Source: Daucus carota subsp. sativus (taxonomy: Eukaryota > Streptophyta > Magnoliopsida > Apiales > Apiaceae). From it: a stretch of 64,000 bases of DNA. Position 1 is the stretch's first letter; every line of letters begins with the position of its first letter. The stretch spans positions 1,699,131 to 1,763,130 of the forward strand of contig NC_030381.2 in assembly GCF_001625215.2 (NCBI RefSeq). The letters run 5' to 3'. The translations under genes and the position numbers were made by a program. Positions 11,108 through 22,387 of this stretch are shown one piece after another. The notes beneath the pieces were generated by a model that was not told the origin of the DNA, searched no databases, and saw only the letters and a program-made list of their open reading frames with translations.

Positions 11108-11500
11108 GAATCGAATGAAAAGAATTTGATTTTAAATTGAATGAAATTTTTTTATAGCAAAGTAAAGATTTTGCAGATGAAAAATCACAATTATTATAAT
11201 AGTAAGGTGAAATTTTCTATCCATCTTTGGCACAAATATTTAAAAGTTTAATTTATTGTAATAAGTATATACATGATATTTTTATAATTTATCCATAAAG
11301 ATGTGATTTTATCACGAAGAATGATCTTGTAAATATCGAATTATTTGAAATTTAACGTGTTATGATACATATATGATTCATAATATATTTTATTTAATTA
11401 GAAATGGGTGGAATTCGCTTTATTGATTTAATTTGTATATTATAATAGAAAGGATAAAAATTCTGGATATGATAATAATTAGTTAAAAGAAATATTTTTT

Positions 11501-11551
11501 AAGAATGAGTAGATGATTCTTTCAAAAAAAAAAAAAGAATGAGTAGATGAT
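11501..11551 (+). repeat. Tail-only micro-insertion (c) with 17-bp target duplication
   Basis: AAGAATGAGTAGATGAT occurs at 11501-11517 and 11535-11551. The 17 bp between are TCTTTC plus eleven A. Confidence 0.75.
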
Positions 11552-11756
11552 CACGTGTTTGCGTTTTAAGGAAAAAGGTTCTGGATTAAGTAATTTTATA
11601 GAAGTATAGATTAAAAAACAATAAAATTTATATATTACGGATTTACGGTCACTAACCGAATTTGTACGAGTTTTTATTTTGAAATTCCAATTTTTAATGA
11701 ACTTGCTAAATAGACAGAATTATTTAAACAATAAATTCATATTATCCTGTATTCCT

Positions 11757-12527
11757 GTCTCCTGATTTCCTGCCCTGCTGAAAATATCACTCAATTCGTA
11801 ACTGAGTTATTCTCCTGGCAGGAGCTGAGTCAACTCGGCAAACTCGCTCTCACCCAAACGCCGCTTCTGATATTCAAGGTTAAATTTTACTTTTCATTTA
11901 TCTACTATAATGCTGTTGCTATTGGTCTTAGCTTTGATTTGCAGCTCAAGCTTTACAAGGCAGCATAAGTGCTCACCACCTGTTTGATGGAATGCCTGAA
12001 CTATAAGTAATTTGGGAATTTTGCTAATTAGTTTAAGCCGAGATATACCCTTGAAGATTGACGTAATGGGTTGTCATTTTGGGGTATGGGTTTGTATTCG
12101 TGTTCATAAACGCGTCAATTTGTGTTGTTTTAAGGTTTCGGTTGATAAGTATGGTGCCTGACTTTGACAATCATGTGGCTTTGATAATGTACAAACGAAG
12201 AGATGGGTTTTTGGTAATCATAATGATCTAATAGAAGCATAAGGAGTTTGGAGAGGTTAGGATGATATAATGATACAAATGTGTTTATATAAGCCGAATT
12301 TGAGCCAGCCATTACAAGCATATAGAAATTAAATAGTCTCGGATATTACAAGACATTACTCACGTTTGTTGTTGTATGGTCTAATATGGTGTTCTCTTAT
12401 TATTATTGCAAGCACTGAGTTGAAGATGAATTTATAAATTGTTGCTCCCATGATTTATTGTTTTCAGGGTTGCATTTGTATAAGTCCTGTATTGTGGCTT
12501 CTAGTTGCCGAGCAGAGAGCATAGAAG
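11757..12527 (+). promoter_or_regulatory. Probable 5' UTR and leader intron of the helicase gene
   Basis: GC-richer sequence at about 11757-11876 ends ATTCAAG before GTTAAATTTT, a plausible donor. A matching acceptor, TTTTCAG before GGTTGC, lies near 12467, about 60 bp before the ATG. I infer a 5' UTR intron of about 590 bp. No transcript supports it. Confidence 0.4.
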
Positions 12528-14198
12528 ATGACAGCTCTGGTGACAACGCGGTTGCTATTTCTAGTTGGGGATTCTTTATCTGTTAAAAAGTTCTCACGGT
12601 TTCCGAGGGCAGCTCCATTGCCTAAAAATATTCGTCTATTTTCCCGAATTAGTCATGATAATGGGCCTCTCACTCTCACGAGCCTGGGGTTTATGAGTGA
12701 ACATGAAACAACTACGAGGGACGAGAAATATAATCTTCCGCAGATAAGTTCAACAGTAAAAGTACCCAAAAGTAAAGTAAAAGTAGTTAGAAGTGCAGCG
12801 GTCAGGTCAGTCATTGCGAGGAATCCTCTTGAAATAGAAGCTGCCCCATTTTCTGCAAAGTCATTTGCCGAACTTGGTCTTCCATCGTTGTTAATTGAGA
12901 GGCTAGAGAGGGAAGGTTTTGCAGTTCCTACTGATGTTCAGTCGTCTGCGATTCCCACAATACTTAAGAGTCATGATGTAGTAATCCAGTCGTACACGGG
13001 TTCCGGAAAAACATTGGCGTATCTTCTTCCAATACTATCAGGAATAGGTGCACTGAATGAACTTCAAAATACCGTTAAACCTAGGAAGAAAATGGATATA
13101 GAAGCAGTAATCGTGGCCCCTTCTAGGGAGCTTGGAATGCAAATTGTTAGGGAGGTTGAAAAGCTTTTAGGACCTGAAGATAGAAAACTAGTTCAGCAGC
13201 TTGTAGGGGGTGCAAATAGATCAAGACAGGAAGAAGCTCTTAAAAAAAATAAGCCAGCTATCGTAGTTGGGACACCTGGGCGGATTGCAGAGATTAGTGC
13301 ATCTGGAAAGCTTCACACTCATGACTGTCGTTACCTAGTCCTAGATGAAGTTGATGAGCTGCTTTCGTTTAATTTCCGAGAGGATATGCATCGGATACTG
13401 GAGCATGTTGGGAAGAGACCCGGTTCTGGGAAAAGTGATTCAAAAATCCCTACTGCCAGGAAAGCTGGACGTCAAACTATAATGGTGTCTGCAACTGTGC
13501 CCTTTTCTGTTGTAAGGGCAGCTCGGAGCTGGGGCTGTGATCCTCTTCTTGTCCAAGCAAAAAAGGTTCTCACTCTTGATTCTGTCACTCCCTCTGGACC
13601 TGTTAACTTGACTGGGACATCATCTGCTTCTACTACAACCTCGCAAACTCCCTCTGCAGTTCAGAGTCTACCACCAGCTCTGAAGCACTATTACTGTGTC
13701 GCAAGGTTGCAACACAAGATTGATACTCTAAGAAGATGTGTGCATGCACTTGATGCCAAGTCTGTGATAGCTTTCATGAATCACAGTAGACAACTAAAGG
13801 ATGCCGTCTTTAAGCTAGAAGCTCGTGGGATGAATGCTATTGAACTACATGGAGATCTTGGAAAGCTTGCTAGGTCAACAATCCTAAAGAAATTTAAGAG
13901 TGGTCAAGTTAGAGTGCTTGTGACAAATGAGCTCTCAGCTAGAGGTTTGGATATACCAGAATGTGATCTTGTGGTTAATCTTGACTTACCAACAGACTCA
14001 ATTCACTACGCCCATCGAGCAGGTAGAACAGGCCGGCTTGGTAGAAATGGTTCTGTGGTTACCATATGTGAGGAGCGTGAAGTATTTATTATGAAGAAAA
14101 TGCAGAAGCAACTTGCAGTTCCTATTCAATCATGTGATTTTGCTGAAGGCAAGCTTCTTCTGACAGAGAATGAGAAGACATCAGATACCGGAAGGTGA
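12528..14198 (+). CDS. RH47: DEAD-box RNA helicase, RH47 type (mitochondrial)
   Basis: A 556-residue intronless reading frame with the helicase motifs in order: Q-motif region (about 112-145), TGSGKT (157-162), PSREL (198-202), TPGR (249-252), DEVD (273-276), SAT (321-323), ARGLD (471-475) and HRAGRTGR (496-503). Motif II is DEVD instead of DEAD, as I recall for plant RH47. The Arg- and Ser-rich, acid-poor N-terminus (1-60) looks like a mitochondrial targeting peptide. Arabidopsis RH47 (ISE1, EMB1586) is a mitochondrial RNA helicase whose loss changes plasmodesmata. A Ser/Thr-rich insert (about 355-380) separates the two RecA-like lobes. The family is secure; the RH47 assignment rests on motif II, the N-terminus and overall look. 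Confidence 0.88.
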   Translation: MTALVTTRLLFLVGDSLSVKKFSRFPRAAPLPKNIRLFSRISHDNGPLTLTSLGFMSEHETTTRDEKYNLPQISSTVKVPKSKVKVVRSAAVRSVIARNPLEIEAAPFSAKSFAELGLPSLLIERLEREGFAVPTDVQSSAIPTILKSHDVVIQSYTGSGKTLAYLLPILSGIGALNELQNTVKPRKKMDIEAVIVAPSRELGMQIVREVEKLLGPEDRKLVQQLVGGANRSRQEEALKKNKPAIVVGTPGRIAEISASGKLHTHDCRYLVLDEVDELLSFNFREDMHRILEHVGKRPGSGKSDSKIPTARKAGRQTIMVSATVPFSVVRAARSWGCDPLLVQAKKVLTLDSVTPSGPVNLTGTSSASTTTSQTPSAVQSLPPALKHYYCVARLQHKIDTLRRCVHALDAKSVIAFMNHSRQLKDAVFKLEARGMNAIELHGDLGKLARSTILKKFKSGQVRVLVTNELSARGLDIPECDLVVNLDLPTDSIHYAHRAGRTGRLGRNGSVVTICEEREVFIMKKMQKQLAVPIQSCDFAEGKLLLTENEKTSDTGR

Positions 14199-15036
14199 TA
14201 AAATTTTCTAATTACTTGTATTAAATTTTAATTTTATTATTTTATGAATTGGTAATATCACTAGTAGAATACAAATTTAAAACTTGTTATACATGAGATG
14301 TTTGAGACATCTAAATTGTAGCACTTATCCCAGTGCTTGCTAGTTCCCACATTCATGGGTAAAAGGTGAATTTGTTGAAATTATATAATAAGTACAAGAA
14401 TTAGGTACAAGAATGAAACTTGTGTTTGTATAGTTGCCTTCATAAATTACTGGTCTCCTCCATGATTGTCTAGGACTGGTTCATGCAACAACTTAAGAAA
14501 AGTGGCTTCTCTAAAATTCCCGTAAATTTGACATGTTCAATCATATCAACTGTGAAACGATGCATCAAGTAATATTCTGTGCCATGATATCATGCTCCTG
14601 CAGAGAATTTCTATCATCTCTATCCCTAGTATTATTGTTCAAATTTTTTTAGTTATTTCATTTATATTCCGCCCTGCCTTGAATTGTTTATACCGATTGT
14701 CTTGTAAATCAACAGTTTTCAGTTACGTGTTAGTATTTTACCATAGCAATGAGACTCACCACTAGTGGATGGTTGTTAGTCTCATATTACTCTCTTCATC
14801 TGCTAAATCCAAGTGGTTATTGCATAATTGTTTAAAAAGTGAGGATTAGTTTTAATTACTAAACCAAAATATAGACAAGAGCAAAGAAAGGGATGTTCTG
14901 AGTGATTTATGAAGAATTTAGCCAAATAGGAGATCCTTAGCCTTTGTGACTAAAGCGCAAATGATTCTTGTAGTGACTTACAAAGAATTGAGCCAAATAG
15001 GACTTAGGAGATCCACAGCCTTTGTGACGTGAAGCA
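14199..15036. other. Spacer with a small tandem duplication
   Basis: Contains 3' sequence of two convergent genes. Near 14915-15055 an imperfect duplication of about 80 bp repeats the words GAGCCAAATAGG, GAGATCC, GCCTTTGTGAC and ATGATTCTTGTA; the second copy enters the last exon of the CASP-like gene. No other gene is seen. Confidence 0.45.
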
Positions 15037-16464
15037 TCACCATATGATTCTTGTACAGAGCTTGTAGCCTGATAAGAGAGCACAAGTGGCATTGACAACA
15101 AATGCTGCAAAGGACATGCAAACAGAGACAATTGTAGCCCGTTTAAGTGCCGTACTTAGTTCATTCTGTTGAATGGCTGTTACTGCTACTGAAGAGGATG
15201 ATATGAGGAGGTAAGCTGCCAACTGATAAAAGGCATGATTAATCATCTAGTTAGTGGAATTAGTGAAGGATTTTAGTGCCTGAAGTTGCGCACACATATT
15301 GAGTTGTCAACATAAACATTAGTATGTTACCCAGTTCATCTGTCTCAGCTTGTTCAAGTGTTTTCTTATAAGAGAAAATAAAGTAAGTTGAAAGAAGAAA
15401 ACAATCTATGGTGTTTTCCGAATATGAATAGTAATGCCCATGGAAGGAACAAGTTTATTAAAAAGATAGGAAAGACATTTCTGGAATTATCACAATATGA
15501 TGAGCTGCTTTTGCTTTTCTCTCCAAATCTGTTTACTTCGTGTAAATCTGTTCGGAATGAATTTATTTAGATCTTAAATAGAGCAGAAAAAATGAGCATG
15601 GCATTAACACTGCATTGTGATTTATATTGTTTTAGTTTAATTACTATTCCAGGGTTTATTTTATATGCATATTTTCATGTACTTGTATGAATAAAAGTTC
15701 AGCCAGAAGCTTACACATGGATAAGAAATAGTCATTTAGCAGGGTTGAATATCTAATTTTTGAATTTACTGCTTAATCGCACTTCTTGTAAATTTAGTGG
15801 TTAAACTATCGCATGTATCAATTTCACAAAGAAAATTTGGTTACAATATTGCTAATGGTTTTTTGTTCACATGTAGGAATATAGTTGCATGTTCAAACAA
15901 GTTTAGAGTGTTAAGTAATTAATATTACAGAATATATACCTGATCAAGAGGGAAGCTACTGTAATCAGAGACAATGTCTGAGATGAGAACACCTCTGTAA
16001 GTGATATCACTAACACCTTTGAAGAGTTGATAAGCTGAGTAAGTGAAAACCGATACAATCGCTATAAAGCAATACCTGTGTAAACAAAGATCAAATAAAA
16101 TTAATAAGCAAGATTTTGTAGGGACAATTCTGTTCTAGAAACAGCTCAGTGTTACAAGTGTGTGGGTCAAGATTGACTTTTTAAACATATATTGCTTCAA
16201 TCGACTTCCATTTGTAGTCCTTAGTCCTTACAGCAGTTCAGGGCTTTGATAGAAACTAGACTTCTGATTGCTGTTCTTTGTGTTTGATGGGCTAGCTACC
16301 AAGAGAGCAGAAACGGATGAAAGAACGAGGGACAAGGACCGGAGGAAGAGATTTGAAAGGTGAAACGACGGTCTAGAGCTCAACCTTGTAGAAGCAACCG
16401 AGAATGAATATGGTGATGGCGTATGCTGAGAGTAGCCTCCAGGCGTTGCTGAAAGACTAGACAT
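15037..16464 (-). CDS. CASP-like membrane protein (CASPL4-like)
   Basis: Three exons on the minus strand, 16464-16232, 16075-15940 and 15222-15037, join in frame to 184 residues. After a Ser/Pro-rich N-terminus come hydrophobic segments typical of the four-helix CASP/MARVEL fold: LRSLSLVLSSVSALLVAS, CFIAIVSVFTYSAYQLF, LAAYLLISSSSVAV, and the segment running through FAAFVVNATCALLSGY. The conserved Arg opening helix 1 and the aspartates of SDIVSDYSSFPLDQ are kept. CASP-like proteins form membrane scaffolds related to those that set the Casparian strip. The last exon ends CTRIIW-stop, a usual family ending. The subfamily is a guess. Confidence 0.85.
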
Positions 16465-17525
16465 GATATGATCTCAAGCTTTTACTACTAGTAGACCTCA
16501 TTGTATGTCTTTCATTTCGGAACTGTTTATATTCGATTGTTCATAACCTTAAACTTGCTTACGGTTAGGAGGAACCTCTTAAGCTACTGTATTTACAGAA
16601 TATTTTTGTTTAATTAGCAGGGAGACTACATAAACTATATAGTCAATGCTTGTTTTTGCCAGAGTTTCGTTTTCACGCATGCCAAATCTGTTAATAATTG
16701 TTTTAGAAAATAATTAGTTACTAGTTGGACTAAAATTAGGGAAGATGATACTGTACTTGCATGATTACCTAATAATTATTTAATCTCGCAAAGAAAGAGG
16801 CAGGTACAGGAAGAAGATACGGGGAAATATGTCCCCATTTTTTTATTCCGTAAATTATTTGGTAGCGTTCGAAATGCATATGAAATTTCAAGACTGCCCA
16901 TCGATTGAAATTTGATAGGTGACTTCAGATTTTCATCCAATACTGATCTTCTTGGCTCATGGTATCCGGACAATTAAGATACTAAATTTTGTTTGACCCA
17001 ATAGTTTGAAAAATATATTCAAGAGACGACCTTCTGGTAAGATGATTAATTAAGTATTGTCAAAAATAAATTTTGTATAAATGTGTGAGAACTATCTCTC
17101 ATTTTATATATCAAAAAATGAGAATGTAAATATTTTCAAAAAATATAGTTCAAAGACTAATAATTTTGTGGTCAGATGAATATTTTAGTATTGTCAGAAA
17201 TAAGTTTGATATGGTTGTGTGATAACTATCTCGTTTTATTTATATTAAGAGTATAAACATGATCAAAATAAGTATGAGTGTGTGAATATATCTAATTATT
17301 GAGTAAACACTATATATATTACACGACAACTCGACAAGATGCTAATTATAAATATTCGGAATGTACGAGTGTGTTTAGTCATCGAACAAATATCATATAT
17401 GCTACACGAGAATCATCTCATTCGTTTCGTTTATCAAAAGTTAAGGATTACAATATTGTCAAAAACGAACGTGAATGTTTACTGTCGAGATGAGTTCATT
17501 ATAATAATCACCGGGCTGGCATGGG
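16465..17525. other. Spacer, nothing supported
   Basis: Upstream region of the CASP-like gene and AT-rich DNA. An open frame at 16776-16973 (-) has no recognisable family and I do not call it. Loosely repeated words such as ATTGTCAAAAA at about 17055 and 17455 suggest old repeat debris. Confidence 0.35.
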
Positions 17526-18378
17526 TGTTAAGGAGTTGTCCCACATCGGTTGTCGGAGGGGCAAAAACTAGAATACAAGACGTCAGAACAACTCTAATAG
17601 TGCAAGATCTCTTAGGAGGTGCCCAAAAACCAGTGTTCTAAAAATCGGCCTAGACGGTGTCTAGACGCTTGGCGGCCCCGAAACGCCCCGATTCGGTCCT
17701 AGACGGTCAATTAGGCTTTTTTTACAAAAATCGGTCTTAGGCGATCAACATCCCGCCTAGGTGGTCCGGGCGGCCAATAACAAAATTTTTTTTTTAATAA
17801 ATAAAATTTAAAATTATGATTATATTATAAGAAATTAAGTATTCACTTGTACTTAACTTAATATCTTATAAAAAAAAGCAAAACGACTAATATTTTTATT
17901 TAATATTTCTTACATTATTTATAAGAGATTGATTGGTATATATTTATTTAATCAACGATTTTGTATTACATGTATCAAGTATTTATTTTATATATGATAT
18001 TATATTTTTTACCAGTTTGACTCTACTAGTAGTGAAAAGAAGATAAAATTATTAAGTTACATTTAATTATAATAATTTAAAAATAATATATGTCCGATTA
18101 ATGTTCCGATTAATCCCCGATTTCCTGATTAATCGCTAGATTAATCGCTAGAAGGTATCCCGACCACCCTGGGACGTCTAGCGATTTCTGGAACACTGCC
18201 AAAAACACATACGTACGGGATAGACCCAAAGCGGACAATATCGTACTATTATAAAGTTATGCCGTTAACGTCAGAACAACTCTAATAGTGTGAGACCTTT
18301 TAGGAGGTGCCAAAAATAGAGACGTGCGAGCTAGACCAAAAACGGACAATATCATACTATTACGGAGCTGTGTTGTTA
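17526..18378 (+). mobile_element. TRIM-like LTR-element fossil, interrupted by a hAT element
   Basis: Begins TGTTAAGGAGTTGTCCCACA, with the TCCCACATCGG word common in plant TRIM/SMART terminal repeats. A unit of about 120 bp (CGTCAGAACAACTCTAATAG, then TAGGAGGTGCC, then GCGGACAATATCGTACTATT) appears twice, the second at about 18261-18375. It is non-coding and broken, and it is split by the hAT element at 17631-18198. The family call is tentative. Confidence 0.45.
17631..18198. mobile_element. Non-autonomous hAT element with 8-bp target duplication
   Basis: Terminal inverted repeats CAGTGTTCTAAAAATCG and CGATTTCTGGAACACTG bound 568 bp. The 8-bp CCAAAAAC is repeated exactly at 17623-17630 and 18199-18206, as expected for hAT insertion. 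Subterminal words near the left end (GGCCTAGACGG, GTCTAGACGC) and the right end (CTGATTAATCGCTAGATTAA) are repeated. There is no transposase. Confidence 0.85.
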
Positions 18379-18640
18379 CGGCGCAGCACTCATTTAGCTG
18401 GCCCAACATATGATTTCACGTTAAGCTTATCTGCCCAACATAGGAGGGTTCACATTAAGCTTATCTGCATGTGACTTCAGCAATGACACCATCAGACTTC
18501 AGTATCAGTATGAAAGCAATGCTATATAGTAATATATATAATCTTAAAAGTCACAACTCACAAGAAATAAACATATTATAATCATTTGCTCAAAGTACAA
18601 AAATAAGATCAGGTCAAACTATTTTCAGGTGAACAAAGCT

Positions 18641-20408
18641 ATGACAGACAGAAGCAATTTGATGAAGAAAAGGTGAACAATATTTGTGTTTATAGTCTTT
18701 ATTTATGTTTGTGTTGGGAGATATGATCGGGGATGGAATCATGAAACCAGGTCGAGACTAGTCAAGGTTTGAAATTAGTTAGGATTTTTTTTGAATTTTA
18801 TATACTTTTTATTTATGATTTGTTCTCGAAAATTAATATATTTCCATCGTTTGAGCCCCGGTTAATCTTTAATAATTGTTCAAAATTTGCTAAATTAGAT
18901 TTCAGCCCGGATCATATCAATTCCTGGTTCCGCCACCGAGATACTAAAAGTTTGGTTGTAATTTGCTTTTGGGTCACAGGTGTGCTCTGGTGACAGGAGG
19001 GAACAAAGGTATTGGGCTTGAGACATGCAGAAAACTAGCAGCAACTGGAATAACAGTTATTTTAACTGCAAGAAATGAGATTAATGGTACAGAAGCTGTG
19101 GAAAAACTCAAACTTTCTGGTCTTTCTGATGTGGTTTTCCATCAACTAGATATATCAGATCAAGCAAGTATTTCAGCAGTTGCAAAATTTGTCGAAACCA
19201 ATTTTGGAAAACTTGACATTCTGGTAACTATTAATTTCTGGAGCCTGTAGCTTAGTCGAAAACTTTATATGATAGATTATAAGATTGGTTTTGAAATTTT
19301 CTCTTGTATGGAAAATCTTTTTCAGGTGAACAATGCAGCAGCTCCGGGAATAGTTATAGCCAAGCCTGATGAACTAAGATCGTTTAAAGATGGAGCAGCC
19401 TTTGTAAGTAAATTGACAATACCAACTTGTAGCTTAGCCTTGATATAATCTGATAAGCACAAGTACTGTTTTTCTAAAGGTCAATGCTCTTGTTGTTAGG
19501 AAGTCCTGATATGCACGTTCTTAAGTTGTCAGTTATCCTAAAACCTCAAGACGTTGGGGGAAAAACACCTTAAAGTTGTCAATCTGCAAATTTCGCAGAG
19601 TAGTAGTTTTTTTTGCAATGACGATAAAAGAATAAATTTTAAAGTTTCATGTCAACATATTACTATGTTGCAGACTTACCCTTATATGTAATTGGATCAA
19701 GAACTTAAAGCTTGAGCAGCATTTTACAACTGAATGATTGTAAAAAAATCAATTGTCAACCAGGGGGAGGTGGCTGATAAGTATGCCGATTTGTTGGAAG
19801 GAATACTCGTGCAGGACTATAAGTTAGCAGAAGATTGTCTCCGTACAAACTACTATGGAGTAAAAGCTCTTATTGCTGAGCTGCTTCCGCTGCTGCAGCT
19901 CTCCAGTTCTGCCAGAATAGTGAACGTCACATCCAATTATGGCGAACTTCATGTAAGTCTGTACACAAACATACCTATTTTCTGTATCAGCAAAAACTAA
20001 TATTTGATTTTTTTTTTTCTATGATTTTAGTTTATTCCCAATGAGGAGGTGAAAGAAGAGCTGGGAAATGTGGAGCATTTAACCGAAGAAAAAATTGATG
20101 GCATCGTGAAGTGGTTTTTGAAGGATTTCAAGGACAATAAGTTGAAGGCTAATGGCTGGCCTATTACGGTGTCGGCTTATAAAATATCAAAAGCAGCCAT
20201 TGCTGCTTACACAAGATTTTTGGCAAAAACATATCCTCATATGATAATCAATTGTGTGCATCCGGGGTATGTGCAGACGGATATCACAAGTAAAACAGGA
20301 CCCTTAACACCTGAGGAAGGCGCCAGAGCTCCGACAATGGTAGCATTGTTGCCTGATGATGGTCCATCTGGTCTCTACTTTTATGAGATGCAACCTTCAG
20401 CTTTTTAG
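18641..20408 (+). CDS. Short-chain dehydrogenase/reductase, copy A
   Basis: Five exons, 18641-18672, 18980-19223, 19326-19403, 19764-19952 and 20031-20408, give 306 residues. The NADPH-binding TGGNKGIG is at 16-23, VNNAA follows at the start of exon 3, and the active-site Tyr231 and Lys235 are in SAYKISK. The position usually held by the catalytic Ser is Thr (VNVTS, T174-S175). [10 protein letters not shown] and LTPEEGA complete the fold. The family is the CBR1-like plant group that includes neomenthol dehydrogenase and salutaridine reductase, which reduce carbonyls of terpenoids or alkaloids; the substrate here is unknown. The exon plan matches the copy downstream. It is probably cytosolic; no signal peptide is seen. 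Confidence 0.88.
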
Positions 20409-20736
20409 CATCCAAATTATGTTCTCTTTTACCTCAGAGAATTGAATGTCTCTCTGGCCGTGATGCCAAATAGATTCTGCAATGTTGTAAAAACATTTAT
20501 TTGATTTTTATCATTACTTTCAGGTTCATTCTCACTAGTCTAAGCTAAAGTTATGATCCTGCTTATTGCAAAATAAATGTATCCTACTCGTTTCTTTCTC
20601 AAATCTCATCAGTAAAAGTTTATGCCCTACGTTCATTCTTACTGCAGAAAAAGATACCTATAAACAATGTAGTTTTACTTATCTTGTGGGCCTTTAGTAA
20701 TCAATCAATCAATCATAGAAGCTGACGCAGAAACAA

Positions 20737-20743
20737 TATAAGA
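20737..20743 (+). promoter_or_regulatory. TATA-like box of dehydrogenase copy B
   Basis: TATAAGA lies 57 bp before the ATG at 20800, a fitting spacing for a short leader. Confidence 0.4.
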
Positions 20744-20799
20744 CAAAAAGAGCCCTGCAAAGCAATCACAAAAGCTTATTATCATCTACCCAGAGAGCA

Positions 20800-22098
20800 A
20801 TGGCAGAAACCAGCAATCCTTCTGTAAAAAGGTACCATCTTAGTTCATAAAATTAGATTAAAACCCGGTTTTCATCAGAAACAATACGATACTATGTTCT
20901 GTGTTTGTTTATAGGTGTGCCCTTGTAACGGGAGGAAACAAAGGAATCGGTTTTGAGATCTGCAGGAAGCTAGCTGCAAATGGATTAGCAGTCATATCAA
21001 CAGCAAGAAGTGAACTAAAAGGAAGAGAAGCTCTTGAAAAGCTTCAAGCTTCTGGGCTCTCAGATGTGTTTTTCCATCAGCTAGATATAAAAGACTCTGC
21101 AAGTATTGCAGCTTTAGCAAAGTTCGTCGAAATCAACTTCAGAACACTTGACATTCTGGTACTATGCAGTCATGATTTTCCTAGATATTCAGTCTAATGC
21201 ATGCTGAAATCAATATTAAATTTTATATTTGATTGGTCTGTGTGTGCTTAATACTTAATATTATACCGGAAATTTTCTCCAGGTGAATAATGCAGCAATT
21301 CCTGGACTTATTATTGTGAGCCCTGAGAAATTTATAGATGGAGGAGGATTTGTAAGTATCTAGCACTGCTGATTGCTGCATAGCATAACTACTCTGTGTT
21401 ATAGCATACGTGTATTAGCCGTGAACCAAAATGATTTTGTTCCTTCAGTATCAGGTGAATGATGAGAATGCTCAGCTGTTAAAAGGAATCATCGAGGAGG
21501 ACTATGAATTAGCAGAAGACTGTCTGAGAACAAACTACTATGGAGCAAAAGCAGTCACTGCAGAGCTGCTTCCACTACTCAAACTCTCTGATTCAGCAAG
21601 AATAGTGAATATGACAGGAACATTCGGAGAATTAAAAGTACTATAAGAAAAATTGATACTTAACAATCAGAAAATTGTGTACAAGAAACTTACATATCAC
21701 ATTCTTGTTGTTCATGTCAGTGGATTTGCAATGTGAAAGTGAAAGCGGAGCTGGATGATGTGGAGAACTTGACAGAGGAGAAGATTGATGAGATTGCAGA
21801 GTGGTTTTTGAGGGATTTCAAGGAGAACAAACTGAAGGCTAATGGTTGGCCTATTAAAGCATCGGCTTTTAAAATATCAAAAGCAGCCATCAATGCCTAT
21901 ACAAGACTGCTGGCACGAAATCACCCCAATATATCAGTTAACTGTGTTCATCCAGGCTATGTCCAAACAGATATTACAAGTGGAACAGGGCCCTTGACAC
22001 CCGAGGAAGGCGCTAGAGCTCCAACGATGGTGGCACTTTTGCCTAATAACGGTCCTTCTGGTATTTACTTCTCAGAGATGCAGCCATCAGACTTTTAG
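20800..22098 (+). CDS. Short-chain dehydrogenase/reductase, copy B, catalytic Tyr replaced by Phe
   Basis: Five exons, 20800-20831, 20915-21158, 21283-21351, 21449-21637 and 21721-22098, give 303 residues. It is a tandem paralogue of copy A: exons 1, 2, 4 and 5 are equal in length (32, 244, 189, 378 bp), and exon 3 is 9 bp shorter. The cofactor motif TGGNKGIG and VNNAA are intact. The YxxxK motif reads SAFKISK, so the catalytic tyrosine is Phe228, with Lys232 kept. The Ser region reads VNMTGTFG, with Thr171 and then Gly where copy A has Ser. The frame, splice sites and C-terminus are otherwise intact, so the gene looks expressed yet may be catalytically dead or altered. Confidence 0.88.
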
Positions 22099-22387
22099 TA
22101 CTGGTATTATGCCATCTTTGTTATCTTTTTATCAAGTCTCCAGCTGATAGCTCTTTCTATCGAACACATTATGCAGTTTCGTATGAAGAAAAATTAAATA
22201 TGTCATATCAAAACACAATTTCATTGTAACATCAAGAAAGTTTTTTGCTCCCTGTTTTACAGTTTGTAAAAGTAATCCTAAATGTGCACCTTATACAAAG
22301 GTTCTTCAAAATCAAAAATGTAAACAATACAGACAGAAGTCGAAAAATACATAATTTGGGAATCAATGCACCGAATACAGGACAGTA

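Noticed and set aside
16776-16973. 65-codon frame on the minus strand
   Set aside because: No recognisable motif, no partner exons, isolated in spacer.
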